DNA from: Nymphaea colorata
Lineage: Eukaryota > Streptophyta > Magnoliopsida > Nymphaeales > Nymphaeaceae
Assembly (NCBI RefSeq): GCF_008831285.2
Contig: NC_045139.1
Coordinates: forward strand, 2,798,704-2,862,703
Length of the DNA stretch: 64,000 nt
Direction: 5' to 3'
The position numbers and the translations under genes were made by a program. Shown here piece by piece: positions 36,951-49,104 of the stretch. Position 1 is the stretch's first letter; every line of letters begins with the position of its first letter. The notes below the pieces were generated by a model, which was given only the letters and a program-made list of their open reading frames with translations, was not told where the DNA came from and ran no database searches.

Positions 36951-37640
36951 TTATTACGCATATATAACAACTTGTACCTTATCTAGACAACTACTTATTT
37001 TATAATTAGCAAAAAAGAAATTTTGCGCCCTTATAAAAGGAAGAATCGACAGTTCGTAATCGGATATCATCCCATGTAGTGATATGGGTCCAAAATCCAA
37101 TAAGATCAGATTATAAAATGGGTTTTAAAACATCGTATTAGGTATGGATCTCCATTCAGATCGGCCGTCTCAGATCTACTTCAGATTCGGCAAATAGGTT
37201 TATTGCAGGTACGATCAGACTTGGTTCCAGATCCGGATGGATTTAGCTAGAGAGAAACTGAACTCAGCTACTGGGGGATCCGATATTTGCACTTATCCAG
37301 ATTTGGATCCAAGTTCCAAAGCTGTCCTGGTTAAGCTACCAAATCCAAGTAAAAGTCTTGGATTCATTTGGATCATAGATGTTGCATATCAGGTCTGAAC
37401 GCTAGCGGTTCAAATTTAACATTAGTTTTTTTATCCAGATTCAGATGTACCTAGACCCGACCAGAGCAGATCCATTTGGTCACTATCATTTGTGTAAGGT
37501 GAGAAAATAAAAGAAATTGGTCTGACGAATGGGGAGGAAGGGGATTGTCTTATTCTTCGTCACACTATTTCATGTTTTTCTTCCACACAAACGGCGAACT
37601 ACGAAGATCCCTTTCGTGGTTGCTCCTGCTTTTTATTTTC
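36951..37640. other. Spacer and promoter side of the RBM26/27-like gene
   Basis: About 37080–37480 is rich in AGATC/GGATC words (for example CAGATCCGGATGGATTTAGC) and reads like TE debris. From about 37530 the sequence turns promoter- and leader-like. AAAACCCTA at about 37669, a telo-box-like word, lies in the presumed leader. Confidence 0.4.
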
Positions 37641-37871
37641 TCTTCTCCCGGGAGCTCGGGGGAGCGCAAAAACCCTACGAAAATCGCCAGCGACGGGGCG
37701 GAAATCCGAAAGAAACCGGAGTCAATCCTGGGAATCAAGGAGGTGAGAATCGGTTTCCGTTCGATTCGTCCTCTATTTCGTCGTCACATTTTTCTTTCCT
37801 CATTGTTTCCTTCGTGGTATCGTCCTTAGGGTTTCGCCTTCTCCATTTTGTTTCGTGGTTACGCTCTCTCC

Positions 37872-37924
37872 ATGGCAGGAGGGCGTTTCTGTAGATTCGA
37901 CCGATGAGGAGGAATGGTCGGTGA
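37872..37924 (+). promoter_or_regulatory. Two upstream ORFs, the second overlapping the main start
   Basis: uORF1 spans 37872–37907 and encodes 11 aa (MAGGRFCRFDR). uORF2 spans 37904–37924, encodes MRRNGR, starts inside uORF1's last codons, and runs across the first main-frame ATG at 37914. Its stop TGA (37922–37924) is one base before the next in-frame main ATG at 37926. This arrangement would reduce initiation at 37914 and favour reinitiation at 37926. It assumes the mRNA leader includes this stretch. Confidence 0.5.
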
Positions 37925-40900
37925 TATGAAAATCGAGGAGGGCTCCTTGACTCGGTATCTCGTGGCGAATCTTGGACCCTTGTGAGTTGTTTTTCCTCTT
38001 TGCTTCGATTTAATTGTTCGTCTGCATCGATTTTTTTTTCTCGAAAGAAGAATGCTTTTGAGTTTCTTCCTTTGGTATTTGACGTAGTTTTTGACGGGTA
38101 GGAGGATTTTTTTTGAGCTTGGTTCTGTTTGAAAACTTTGAGGGGGAGGTGTATTTTTCTTTGGTTTAATTGGTTTTTGATTGGAAATAGTGGAACTAGT
38201 GGTATCCGAACGTTATGTTGAAGAAGTGCGAAGGACCGAATAAATGCGTTGCTTCTAATAAGTAGGTGGGTGTGGGCGATGGAAGTTTTTTGGACGTCAT
38301 TCGTTGGCATGGTTCATCGTTTCAGTCTTTTGGCTACTTGTGTCGAATTGGTTGCAAAATCGTTGCACTTCCATTTCTCCCTGTGAATATTCTGTTCTGT
38401 ACATTAAGCTTTGGCAATTTGTAATCCATTGTTTTTCTGAGGGAGCTTACAAACAAACTAAGTTCTTATACTGTTTGAATGCTGTTTTGTTTTACTAAGT
38501 TCGATATTGGCTTGTTTTGTTCTTTAGTTGTTTGAAAATGACTGGAGGAAACCTGTTATTGATATATGTCAACGTGATCACAGATTTACAAGTATTATTC
38601 GGGATAGAGAGCCGATGAAGTTAAAAATCTCCACTGCTTTCTATATGGCTGATCATGCCAGTCAGTTTGTTACGCAGGGTTTTTGAAGTGGAAGCAAGTC
38701 TGGGATACTGTAATTTCTGCAATGTATGGTATCCTAATGGTTGTCTGAGCAACGTATCAAATCTTATTTTGTGGTTCAAATCTCTCCATTCAAATTTTTA
38801 AGATAAATGAATAAATAAATTATACATATTTGCATGTGCATGGTCCCTTTGCATGGTTGTATCTGCATAAACATAATTGCTATGCAGGTGTCTCTAATTT
38901 TGTGCAAACATGATATTCCTTTTTCCCCTTGGAAGATCGGACCATTTAAAGCATATTGATTGTGTATTGCACTAAAGATAAGCATATGGCACCTGATAAA
39001 TGTTGTCACGTGCTATAAATCATTGCTGTAGTGGCTCAAGATAAGGTCATACCAATTCGTGATTCACACAAAATTTGCATGAAGTTCCTTCAAAACCTTT
39101 TTGAGAAGGAGGCTTTCCAAATCTAAATGAAACAATTATCTTAAGGAGTAAGGACAGTTATCAATTTATCAGCTCTAAAAATCTCATGTTGGGAACAAAA
39201 GTATTTAGAATGAGTGCTTGGAACATCTGCATAAAATAGAGTTGAAATTAAAATGAATGTAGAGATCATGACCAGTATCATATGATATAGTGGCATAGCA
39301 TATTATATGTATCATGTTGGTCTGTAGGACTTGTATGATACACCTATGATACACAATTTTCAGGTGTAGCTCAGGTGTATCGGCTGCATATGTACACTCC
39401 TGCCCGTATTGTAAGATCCAATGCAATTTTTAAGAAAGGGGCACACCTCCCTTTTTAATTGATTTCTTTGTTCAAAGTGCCTATCCCCTTCATTTTAACA
39501 CTTCTAAGAGACCACTGAAGGTGGAGTTTTTGCGGGTTTTGGAGAGAAATTGACAATAAATCGTCGATTTGAGCGAGAAATTGTCAGTTTGAAGGATTTG
39601 TTTTTGGGAAACCTATTTGTATTTGGAAAAAGGGCTTTTGCATTTCTTCTTTTGCAGAAGGTATGCAATCCCTCGCTTTCAAGTTTAACTGTATATTTCT
39701 GTTGTTTTCTATAGTTTATGGTAGGTTTTTATTTGTTTTATGAAGATATTCGTTTTATTTTTTTTAAAATATGTAGTTAACATATTATGCTAACGAATGA
39801 TGAATCATGAATTCTCATTACGTGTATGATGACTTTTTTTATGTAAAGCGTACTTTTGATGATTTGTCTTGTTTTTTGATTTTCTTTATTTTTTCTGAAT
39901 TTCTTATTGTTTTATGAATTTAAAAATAATTTTTTGCTTCATTTATGATACACTATGATATGTTATGTTATGGCATATAGGTCAATCTGATTGATACACA
40001 TTACGATATGCCTTTTGTAACATTGATCATGACAACCATCAATGAAATAAATAATGAAAATAGAGAAATTAAATCACACAGTGCCTATTTACATAATTAG
40101 GCACATTGGCCAGCGTAACAAACTAAGGGTAGAAGAGGGTGAGAACTGAGAAGAAATGAGGAAGTGTTGGCTATGGAAGGTCTTCTCTTGTCAAGTAGCC
40201 TTGCCCCCTCAATACCCTCTCATCCCAAAATAAGAGGAACAGAGAATTGCCTTGGTTTTACCATTTTATAGGGCAGTTTGAACCGTTTACTTGGGAGCAG
40301 ATTTGTCGTATATAAAATTACTTTTTCAGATGGATTGACATGCTCATATTAGAGGTTTCTTATTTGGCAGTCCCCATTATCTGTTCAAGTATTGGGGACT
40401 GCCAAAAAGAAAAACCTGTCCATAGTAACCAATGTCTATTATCTTAATGGATGGTGGAGATTCCTGGTCTGTTTCAAAATGTGATTCTGCTGATTGTGTC
40501 ATTTGCTTATCTTTATTTTACTTCTCTTCACGTGGTTCTATCATGTTGTACCTCACAGATGAAGCTGTGCTCCCCAGCACTTCAGGCTTTTTGACATATA
40601 ATTCACACCTTTACTGTATTAAGGCAAAGGGCTTATACGATCTCATTCTTTGCTTCATGGAGAAACAGTCATGATTCTTAAAGTAATTCTGTAGAATTTT
40701 CCTTTGCATATCTCAGTTAATTAACCAGTTCTGAACATGAATTGAGGAATTTAGAGTTCCACTATCACATCTTTTTTCGTTAGCTTATATGGTGTGCTAA
40801 ATTCAGATCATCAAAGGTAGTTGATGATTCTGCCTATGTCTGTGCTTATAGTCCAACAAACTGTGGTGTTTCTCAATATTCCATTAGGTTTTTTGTCTGA

Positions 40901-43900
40901 TTTTAAGCTTCAAGGTGTACAAAGTTGGTTTGATTGGATTCTACGAGTTATATTTTTGGGGATTTTGATTGTCATCTTAGAGGGCTTTAGGTCCACTAAC
41001 TTTAAGTTATATCCCACTTGTCACTTTGCGGTATTATAGATGATTTAGAAACAGTGTTTGTCATATTTTCTAGTGCTTTTAGTAGAATTCTTTCTCTTTA
41101 ACTGTCCTATACATCTTTGATTTGCTTTCGACTAATAGCAATGGAATTTATTCTTTAGTAAAACAACTGTGAAAATATGCAGACTCATTCCAAACCTAAA
41201 AGGTTTCTACACTTAGGTTTCATGTTGTGGCATTCAAGCTGACCTAAAAACTTATTTATTGCCTATTTAGCTTCCTTATGTTGTTGTTAGTATGATCAGT
41301 TGCAGGCTTGGCAGTTGCATCTAAGTTTGATGTTTGCACCTTGATTTGTATCTCTTTCTGGTGTTTTAGTTGTACCATCCAATAGATTGTGTATGATATT
41401 AGCTAATACTCTTTGAATTCTAGGACTGAGGCAGACCCTGTTATCCTTGCCAAGTATGTGGAAGCACTACTAAAGAAAGATAAGCCGACAAAAGAACTGC
41501 AAAAGCTTTGCTTAGAGAATTTGAGTGAATTTCTTGGTCATGGTATGTTCACGTTTGCTTTTTCATTTACTTTGACTGGAAATGCTTGTTGTCTTGCCTT
41601 TTAGGTTAGTGAGATGTTATTTTTGATGGCATAGAAACAAATTATGATCTTTAACTTAGAAAGGATTTCTGTGTTCGTTCCTTTGTAAGAAATTGATGTG
41701 GCATTCACTTGAAAGAGATAATGGAATATGATACTGTGTCAACCATGCTCTTCTACTATGTATTCATGATACATTTAATGAAAGTGTAAAAAGCATGCTC
41801 CATGCTTTTAAATAGTAATATCTACCTTAGTCGATGTTTAACTAGTTGCTCGGATTTTCTTGGGTCACAGTTTATTTTGACTTTGGGACTCCATCCATTG
41901 CACTAATCTGATAGTTTGGGATGAGCAGTGGTTCAATGTCAATCTTGTGTGATCCTTGGTTTGTCATACTATATTTTGCTTATTTTTTTCTTGTAATTGC
42001 TGTTTCTTATATCTTGCAGAGACAAACTCCTTTATTGCAAAACTGTTCCAGGATCTAGAAAATGGTTCCATCTCCACTGCCGCCGAGAGTAGAGAAATAC
42101 AAGAGCGAGTTGAACCATCACCAGCTCCAATTTCTATTGATACTACTGAAATAAAAGGCTCTCCTCCAAAAGAAGAAAGATTTTTGTCCACTGCTCACTA
42201 TAATGATCTTGAAAAGAATGATATAACTGATGATGAAGACGATGATCGCAATCACAAGCATCGTAGACGAGAAACGCGGTCCCAGTCTTTGGATAGAGAT
42301 ACCCAGGATCAGCTTATGCATAGACCTGGTAGAAAGAGGAGCAAACCTTTTGAGAATGGACAGATGTTCATGGATGCTGAGCCTCATTCTGCTTTCCAAA
42401 ACGATCTTGCTAACTCTGACAGAGATACATCCTTGAAGTTTGAGAAACGGCGTCCTGGTTTGACACCATTTCCTCGCCCTTCTTTTGACTCTGGCCCAAG
42501 AACAAGAACAGCTTCCTCTTTGCGGAATGATATCAATTCTCGTTTTGATACATCAGTTTCATTTGGTCGACCTGCAGTAGGTAAAGGAAGAGGAAGGGGT
42601 ACAGGCATATGGAATGTGCATGATTCAAGATTTAATTCAGTAGAATCTCTTGATTTTTCATCTTCATTGGCTCCTCATGGACCAACAGCCTCAAGTATTT
42701 TTCCTGGAAGGGGATTGACTAATACTGCAAGTACACCTAATGCATCTTGGAGTGCATTTGGGATGTTACAAGGGATGCCTAATGGTGGACTTGATCCACT
42801 TCATCCACTGCATTCTGGTTTGCAAGGAGCACTTCCACGACCTTTAAATCCTTCAATAAGTATTGGCTTGCCTAGGGCTCGTTGTAGAGATTTTGAGGAG
42901 CGTGGATTTTGCCTGAGGGGAGACATGTGTCCAATGGAGCATGGTGTAAATCGGATTGTTGTCGAAGATGTTCAGGTTTGTTAACTCTATATCCTCTTTT
43001 TCTAGCTCGTGGTTTGCCATTGCCTGCTCAGTTCTATTGAGTGTGATATTCAGCGAATTTTATCTTGTGTATTGGATATGGTTAGTGGATCATTTGCATT
43101 TACATGTCTGTTTGTCCTTTTATTTTAGACGATTACATGCAATTGATGTTTTGGGTTGCATATCTAATATGTGGCACTGACACTTATTTCACTTGACACA
43201 TGTCTTATTTATAGCTATATTTTTCTTTACATTTAACACATTTCGAGATGCAAAGTTAGTGGCAAGGCTTTCTTTTGATTTGATTAATACAAATGATTTC
43301 TGTCTGTATGAGTTTTGCATGCCTAGTGTGTCTGTGACTGCATTAGCACTTATTTGACATGGCATATTTCCACTTAGGAGTTAGGTGGTCCTTCCATCAT
43401 GTGTATATCAAAAGGCTGTACCATAAGTGGTCCTTTAGGCTAGTCCTCCTGCTGGTACTTGGTTGTGTTATATGTCTTTATGTGCAATCATGATTGTTCA
43501 TTTGCTTTTGCTCTGATCTGGTCAAATTTGATAGCTAAAGGATATCCTCAATTATACTGATAATTAATGCTGTTCCTTGCAGAGCCTTTCCCAGTTCAAT
43601 CTTCCGGTATCAATTCCTAGTGGTCAACTCTTGGGAATTCAATCGGGTACAGGGCCTGGACCTTCAGCATCTTTGCCCCCAACACCACTTTTGTCCAGTA
43701 ACAGGGGTCCAGAAGCTAAAACGGGAAAATATGGACTGGGTGATGAAGGCTTCAGCTTAAATGGAGCTTTATCAAGTGCAGTTACTGATAATGAAGCTGA
43801 CTTGTATGACCCTGATAAGCCATTGTGGAATAATGAGCGTCTTGAGGCATCAAGTGGTCTTGCCAGACTCTCCTCACCTAAAATTGATGATGCAGAACCT

Positions 43901-46900
43901 GCATGGGATGCTCATTCTTCTGATAGTCATAGTTTTAGATTTTCTGAGGGTAATGAAAGTAATAGGACATCTCGAAACGTAGGGATTTCTGGTTTGGCAC
44001 AGACAACCTCATCTGTGTGGGGCAGGATTGGCAGTGGCAGCAAAATAGAGGTGGCTGCTAAGTTGGGCAATGATCCGGCCAGCAGTAGTTATCCTGTCAC
44101 AGGGAAAAAGGAAAATGAAGTGGAGAAATTGATCAATGTCCAAGATGTATCTAACCAAGGAAAATCAACAGTTAGGGAATTGGAGTCCAAAAACTCTTTG
44201 GCTACACGTAGAATGCGCATGAATTTTGTGCCTGGAAATGGGAAGGCTTCTGAAAAAGCATATAGTACTCTATTTGTAAATTGCATTCCCCAAAAGAATA
44301 ACAAAAGGGAGATCCTTCTTTCCCATTTTCAGAAATTTGGGGATGTTATTGATATATATATACCTCCAAACAGTGAAAAAGCTTTTGTTCAGTTCTCTAG
44401 AAGGGAAGATGCAGAGGCTGCATTGAAGGCACCAGATGCAGTAATGGGCAATCGTTTCATCAAGTTATGGTGGGCAAATCGTGATAATATTCCACATGAT
44501 GCAGAAGGCAGTATCAACAATATGTCTACTGGCTTCCATGTTGGGGTTCCTGCTGCAGTTATGTCCCAGGCTGATAAGGGAAAGGAAAATCTCCAGTCTT
44601 CTTCAAAAGCAGTTACACACCCTGCTCCAGAAACTTTAGCTTCTAAGGAAGCTGCAGCTGATAGCCTCAAAGCAGTGCCTTTGCAAAAGAAGTTGGAATT
44701 GGAGATTTTAAAGGAGGAGCTGCGGAAGAAGCAAGAAATGCTAGAACAAAAGCGTAATGATTTCCGGCGGCAGTTGGTTAAACTTGAAAAGCAAGTAAGC
44801 CCTAGTACTTTTCACTCAGTTTCATAATATCATGGCACAAGTGCGGCATCTCAATTGAAGGTGCTATTTAATGATGCACTCTGAACACATCAGTGAGATG
44901 TTTTTCTATCTTTAAGTTAATGCATTCTTATGCATAGGTGCCTGTCTGTGATTGATGAGATTTACATTTGCTACAAGGCCTGCTAGCTTGATATTTGATA
45001 GAGGCTGGGCTAGCTTACAGGGGCCTGAACATCTTAAGGGGCTTGAACTTTTGGAACTTCAACAACTTATACTGGCCTTATTGAAGCTTGGCTGGCATAA
45101 GTTTGAGCATCACTGTATTTGGAACTCAAAAGGGTTAAGCCTAAAACACAGCCTTGAGGTCCAAGTCTGCTTTTGTCCTGTCATAAATGAATCGTTATCT
45201 CAAAAATACAGGACTGTGTTGTTATATTCTTAACTATTGTAGGGTTGTAACCATAGGGCTGGCTCTTCATGAAATTTTTAAATTCTAAAACCCACAGAAA
45301 AAAAAAAAGAAGAAAAGAAAAAATAAATAAATCAGTAAATATCCCCAACCTCCCCTGCTCCATGTGAATATCCTGGTTCCACTAGAAGTCTAGAACCTCA
45401 GACACAATTATATTATATCTACTTCGATTAAAGGATACTGCTTGTTGAGGAATTATATCTTCCTTTCCTTTTTTTTTTCATTTGATTTATTAAAAATTTA
45501 CATGCTTACCTTGCAACTTCAACTTTTTCTGTCATTATGAGTTAGATGCCCTTTTTTGTGATGCAATGGAAGGCCAAAAATCCAATGGAAGCCCACAAAA
45601 TTGATTCTTGAGTGTACTGAATTGCAGTCTTTGTGTTTGCATTTGGCTGCATATCCTTCAATTCACAAATTTTCTGAGCTCATGATAAATCAGATCTACA
45701 TGCTTGCCTGCAACTTTAACTTTTCTGTCAATATGAGTTTATTTATTTTGTCCTCTTTTTGTGATACAATTAGAGGCCATAAATCTAATGGAAACCCACA
45801 AAATTGATGTCTGAGTGTGTGAAATTGCAGCCTTTGTGTGTTTTGGGTTTAGCTGTTTTTCCTTTGATTCACAAATTTGCTGAACTCATGATAGATTCAG
45901 AATGACTCACAAAATTTTACTTTTTTTAACTTGACTATCTAAGTCATACTGCCACCGTGTCATTTCCTTCAAACATATGAAACTTGAGATCTTACTGGAT
46001 GCATGCAAATTCATTTTGCCTTTTGCAGGGGATTAATGTTAAGGGCGAAACTTCAGGCAAGGCCATTCAACAACAGAAAGCCGTTACTGTATCTGCGACT
46101 GATGCTACGTCTCATTTTAAAGTTTCAGCTCCTAGTTCAGCAACACATATGGAAGTAAAAGTGCTGGAGAAAAGCAGTTCAGGGGACAATGTTGCTTCCC
46201 CTAGCTTGAAGGCATATCCAGGAATACAAGCACCACCAAATAGTTTTAGACAGTCAAGTTGTTTACCTTCCCCAATGGGCGTTTCATCGGTTGTCAATCG
46301 CTTTAAATTGGATAATCGTCCTACTTCATTTAGAGTCCTCCCACCCCTTCCAGTTAATCTTGCTAATGTAAGTTTCTGTTCTGGTTATGTAGTGCATCAT
46401 TCTGGTTTGTATTAGCTTATCATAGTTTCCATTATTTGGTTTGGTTTTTACTTTTTACTGCATTTTTAATGTCACATTATCTGATATTGTATAAAGTAGC
46501 CAAGTAGGTGTATGTTAAAGTCCCCCCCACTGGTTTCATAATATCCGTCATTGAAATTATTGATATCCTTGTTTCAGGCCTCAGTTCTAAAGGAGCATTT
46601 TGCAGCATTTGGTGACCTAACTGCAGTTGAAATAGATGATGTAGATGGCCAATCTGACACTGTGGATGAAAATCCTGTGAAAGAGTATTCTGCGCGAATA
46701 ATATTCTCAACTCGCCGGTCTGCAGAGCGTGCATTTCTAAATGGCAAATGCTTACAGGGGCACAATTTACAGTTTGTCTGGATTCCAAGTTCTTCTGTTT
46801 CTAGAGGGCATACTTCTGGTGAGAATTCTGAAAGTTCCCTAAAGAAGGAGTCTGCTGAGGAAATATTGCCTGAAGGGCTAAAGTCTTGCTCTTCGTCCCC

Positions 46901-47129
46901 TCCATCTACTGCAAAAGCAAGTCAAGGTGCTGCAGCTTTATGTCCTACCCCTGTAATTGCAGAAACAGTTAATGAAGAAGGCACAAAAGATGCAGCTGAG
47001 AGCACAGTAAAGCAACAAATGGAGTCAAACAGTGATAGGCTATCAGATGAGAAAAGAGCTACTGGGGATGTTGACAATATGAGTATTGATAGCAAAGTTG
47101 AGAACTCTGATCATGATCCACAAAGCTAA
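37914..47129 (+). CDS. RBM26/27-type CCCH zinc-finger and RRM protein
   Basis: Six coding exons are predicted: 37914–37981, 41424–41542, 42020–42975, 43583–44794, 46029–46367 and 46578–47129, giving 1081 aa with the frame continuous at all GT–AG borders. Residues ~10–85 are a PWI-like fold shared with RBM26/27 (TEADPVILAKYVEALLKKDK, LCLENLSEFLGHE). Residues ~130–150 are acidic then basic (DDEDDDRNHKHRRR). A CCCH finger lies at ~351–370 (C-x8-C-x5-C-x3-H). RRM1 is at ~610–684 (TLFVNCIPQ, KAFVQF), a coiled coil at ~749–785, and a C-terminal RRM at ~899–975 (LKEHFAAFGDLTAVEIDD). This is the full domain order of animal RBM26/27, linked there to nuclear RNA decay via the PAXT connection. The Arabidopsis relative is, from memory, At3g27700. 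Intron 1 is 3.4 kb and repeat-rich. Initiation may be at 37914 or 37926. Confidence 0.93.
39264..40036. mobile_element. Possible TE insertion in RBM26/27-like intron 1
   Basis: Both ends are rich in short words such as GATACAC, ATCATATGATA and GATATG, in opposite orientations (for example GTATCATATGATATAG near 39275 and ACACATTACGATATGCC near 39998). CATGATAC and GATCATGAC words flank. The terminal repeats are too weak for a family call. Confidence 0.25.
40353..40417. repeat. 65-nt hairpin in intron 1
   Basis: Left arm 40353–40376 and right arm 40393–40417 are nearly perfect inverse copies. The core TTTGGCAGTCCCCA (40363–40376) pairs without mismatch with TGGGGACTGCCAAA (40393–40406), around a 16-nt loop. 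It could be a tiny foldback element or a small-RNA-type hairpin. Confidence 0.7.
45501..45903. repeat. Imperfect 198-bp tandem duplication in intron 4
   Basis: Copy 1 (45501–45698) and copy 2 (45699–~45903) both start CATGCTT(A/G)CC. They share the order of TTTTTGTGAT, then (A/G)GGCCA, AATGGAA, CCCACAAAATTGAT, GAGTGT, AATTGCAG, TTCACAAATTT and CTCATGATA. The divergence indicates an old duplication. Cryptic AG acceptors are repeated with it. Confidence 0.8.
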
Positions 47130-48421
47130 CTGGTGCTTGAAGATGATCTTAGTCCTGATCTGACACTTTGAGGTGATTGCACATCAGTATGTCATTTGAA
47201 TTGTCAGATAATAGTTTGATTCTTACTGTCCTGAGAGACATAGAATTTGTCTCTATGGAAATTGTAGTACTTTGAACTGTTAGTTTTTGATATTTTCTGG
47301 GTAAACTTTTTGCATGCTAATTTTCTAGTTCAACACCAGCTACAGTTAGGCATTTGCTAGAATGTTTCGATTCAGTTTTTAAATTATTAATGCCTTTGAT
47401 ATCTTCTGTTCCAAAAACTGGAAAATTCTAATTGATATCAGCCCTAAAAAAATTAAATAATGGGACAGATATTGCATTTGATGTTAGGCTTGTTAGCCAA
47501 TGGGCCAGAAACGCTAAGCCTGAAAGGTGTTCATTGATTCTTCTTAAAACTCCCTGAACATTGAGGCTAGTATCAAAAGTAGCTTGTCTTGCCAATGAAA
47601 ATGAAGCCTTTATGCAGATTTCTTCTCCAATGACTGGTGCCGTTCTGAATTTGCATATTGATCTGTACTTCTTGTTTTTTTCTCTCAATCTAAAATGTAA
47701 TGAAAGATATACTTGTTAAGAATTTAAGATTCAATTTGAGGAGACATATTTTTTACATCTTCACAACAATTATGTGTCAGCCATTTACCAAGCTGAATTT
47801 ATAAGGTAAATAAACTTCTGGAATAATTTCTCTATCTATGGATTATTCAACTTTTTCTCTGACTTACCTGATATTTTAATGATCCTACTCCTTATTAGCT
47901 TGTTCCTTGAAGCCACGTTACAGAACCTGTTTTTACCATGTTGAGTAAACTGCTTCTGTTGTTTTTGTTTTTTTTCTCTCTTCTCAGACATTTGTTTTTG
48001 TTCTTTTTTTCTCTTCTCAGTCATTTCCTTACCTCTTAACTTTAGCCTATTTAATTCATGTTTATTCCATTTCTTTTTCCATTGTAGTTGTGCTCATCCT
48101 TTAATTGTTTTACTTTTAACCATATTTGGTTGCCTTTAATTTTTTTTATCGGCTGCCAGTTTTGTACCCTTGTGATGGGTCGTGTAACCATCATCTAACA
48201 AGCCAGAAAGTAGTTGCTATTCTCAGACACTGGTTATGTTGTGGAAGTACTGTCTTTGTGATCATAATAACGTTCTCTCTCTCCTCTTCCTGTCATTCTT
48301 GCATTTCTTTTATTGATAATTTTTGCTTTAAATTTTGTATAGTATTTTTCTTGTTTACAAATAAAACATTCCCTGCAAATGATGTATAGTGTTAGCTTAT
48401 GAAATATCCTGCATGATAGTC
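47130..48421. other. 3' flank of RBM26/27-like gene and spacer
   Basis: The first ~250–350 bases are the probable 3' UTR. After that come T-rich sequence and a short direct duplication of TTTTTTTCTCT(C)TTCTCAG(A/T)CATTT at about 47969–48026. No gene is seen. Confidence 0.45.
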
Positions 48422-49099
48422 ATCTATGTTGTCAAGGCCTCTCCTAGGCGTGGACTAAGCGTGAGTCTACACCCATCGACTAAGTCTGCTACTTAGGCAA
48501 CGGATATGTGTCGGCGCCTAAGCTCGCCTAGGGTCCAACATGCCTAGTCCATGGAATAGTGAAAAGTCACATTCCCTTTCAATTAAAGTTTTGTAATTGA
48601 GTATATATTGTTATGTACTTTATGTCGTATTAATTACATATTTTTATGCATTGTTATGTTGATTATGTTATTATATGTCTACTGTTATTTGTATATGTTG
48701 TTAGTCACTTAGTCTTTTATATAGTATTGGGATACCTCATACGTTATATGTATACATTAGTATTATGTCTTTCTTTATGTACAAATGGATTAAAGCCTTC
48801 TTGTGGATTTACATTCCTTCTTCTAGAGATTAGATCTAGTTTTTTTTTTGTTTCTTGTATTAGATTACATTTAATGAGTAATCTTAAACCTATTTTATTG
48901 ATTTTGCGTACTCAATGAAATAAGCAATTAATTGATTGTTTAAGTTGATAATGCTTGTTATATTACTACTCTCCATATTTCAACTATTAGTAATAGTTAC
49001 TTAAAATAACTTGACATATTAACATAACTAAAAAGAAAATGGTCGTCTTTTTTGCCTAGGCCTCGCCTGGGCAGCACATGGGTGCCTTGACAACATAGA
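48422..49099. mobile_element. DNA transposon (MITE-like) with perfect 17-bp TIRs
   Basis: ATCTATGTTGTCAAGGC (48422–48438) has an exact inverse at 49084–49100. The subterminal regions are CCTAGGCG-rich on both sides (CTCCTAGGCGTGG; GCCTAGGCCTCGCC). TAGTC flanks both ends (48417–48421 and 49100–49104) and may be a 5-bp target duplication. The interior is AT-rich and non-coding. At ~678 bp it is a non-autonomous element; the superfamily is unassigned. Confidence 0.75.
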
Positions 49100-49104
49100 T
49101 AGTC

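Noticed and set aside
37529-37894. 121-codon frame upstream of the RBM26/27-like start
   Set aside because: It is a hydrophobic/arginine-rich chance frame in the leader region and is not continuous with the conserved PWI-like frame. The fit of exon 1 (37914–37981) to exon 2 is exact without it.
37735-38310. 191-codon minus-strand frame across the first RBM26/27-like exon
   Set aside because: It is rich in Lys/Arg/Asn from T-rich intron sequence, has no domain, and overlaps a well-supported exon on the other strand.
38768-38790. Possible tRNA T-loop (GTGGTTCAAATCTC)
   Set aside because: No D arm, anticodon arm or acceptor stem can be drawn around it.
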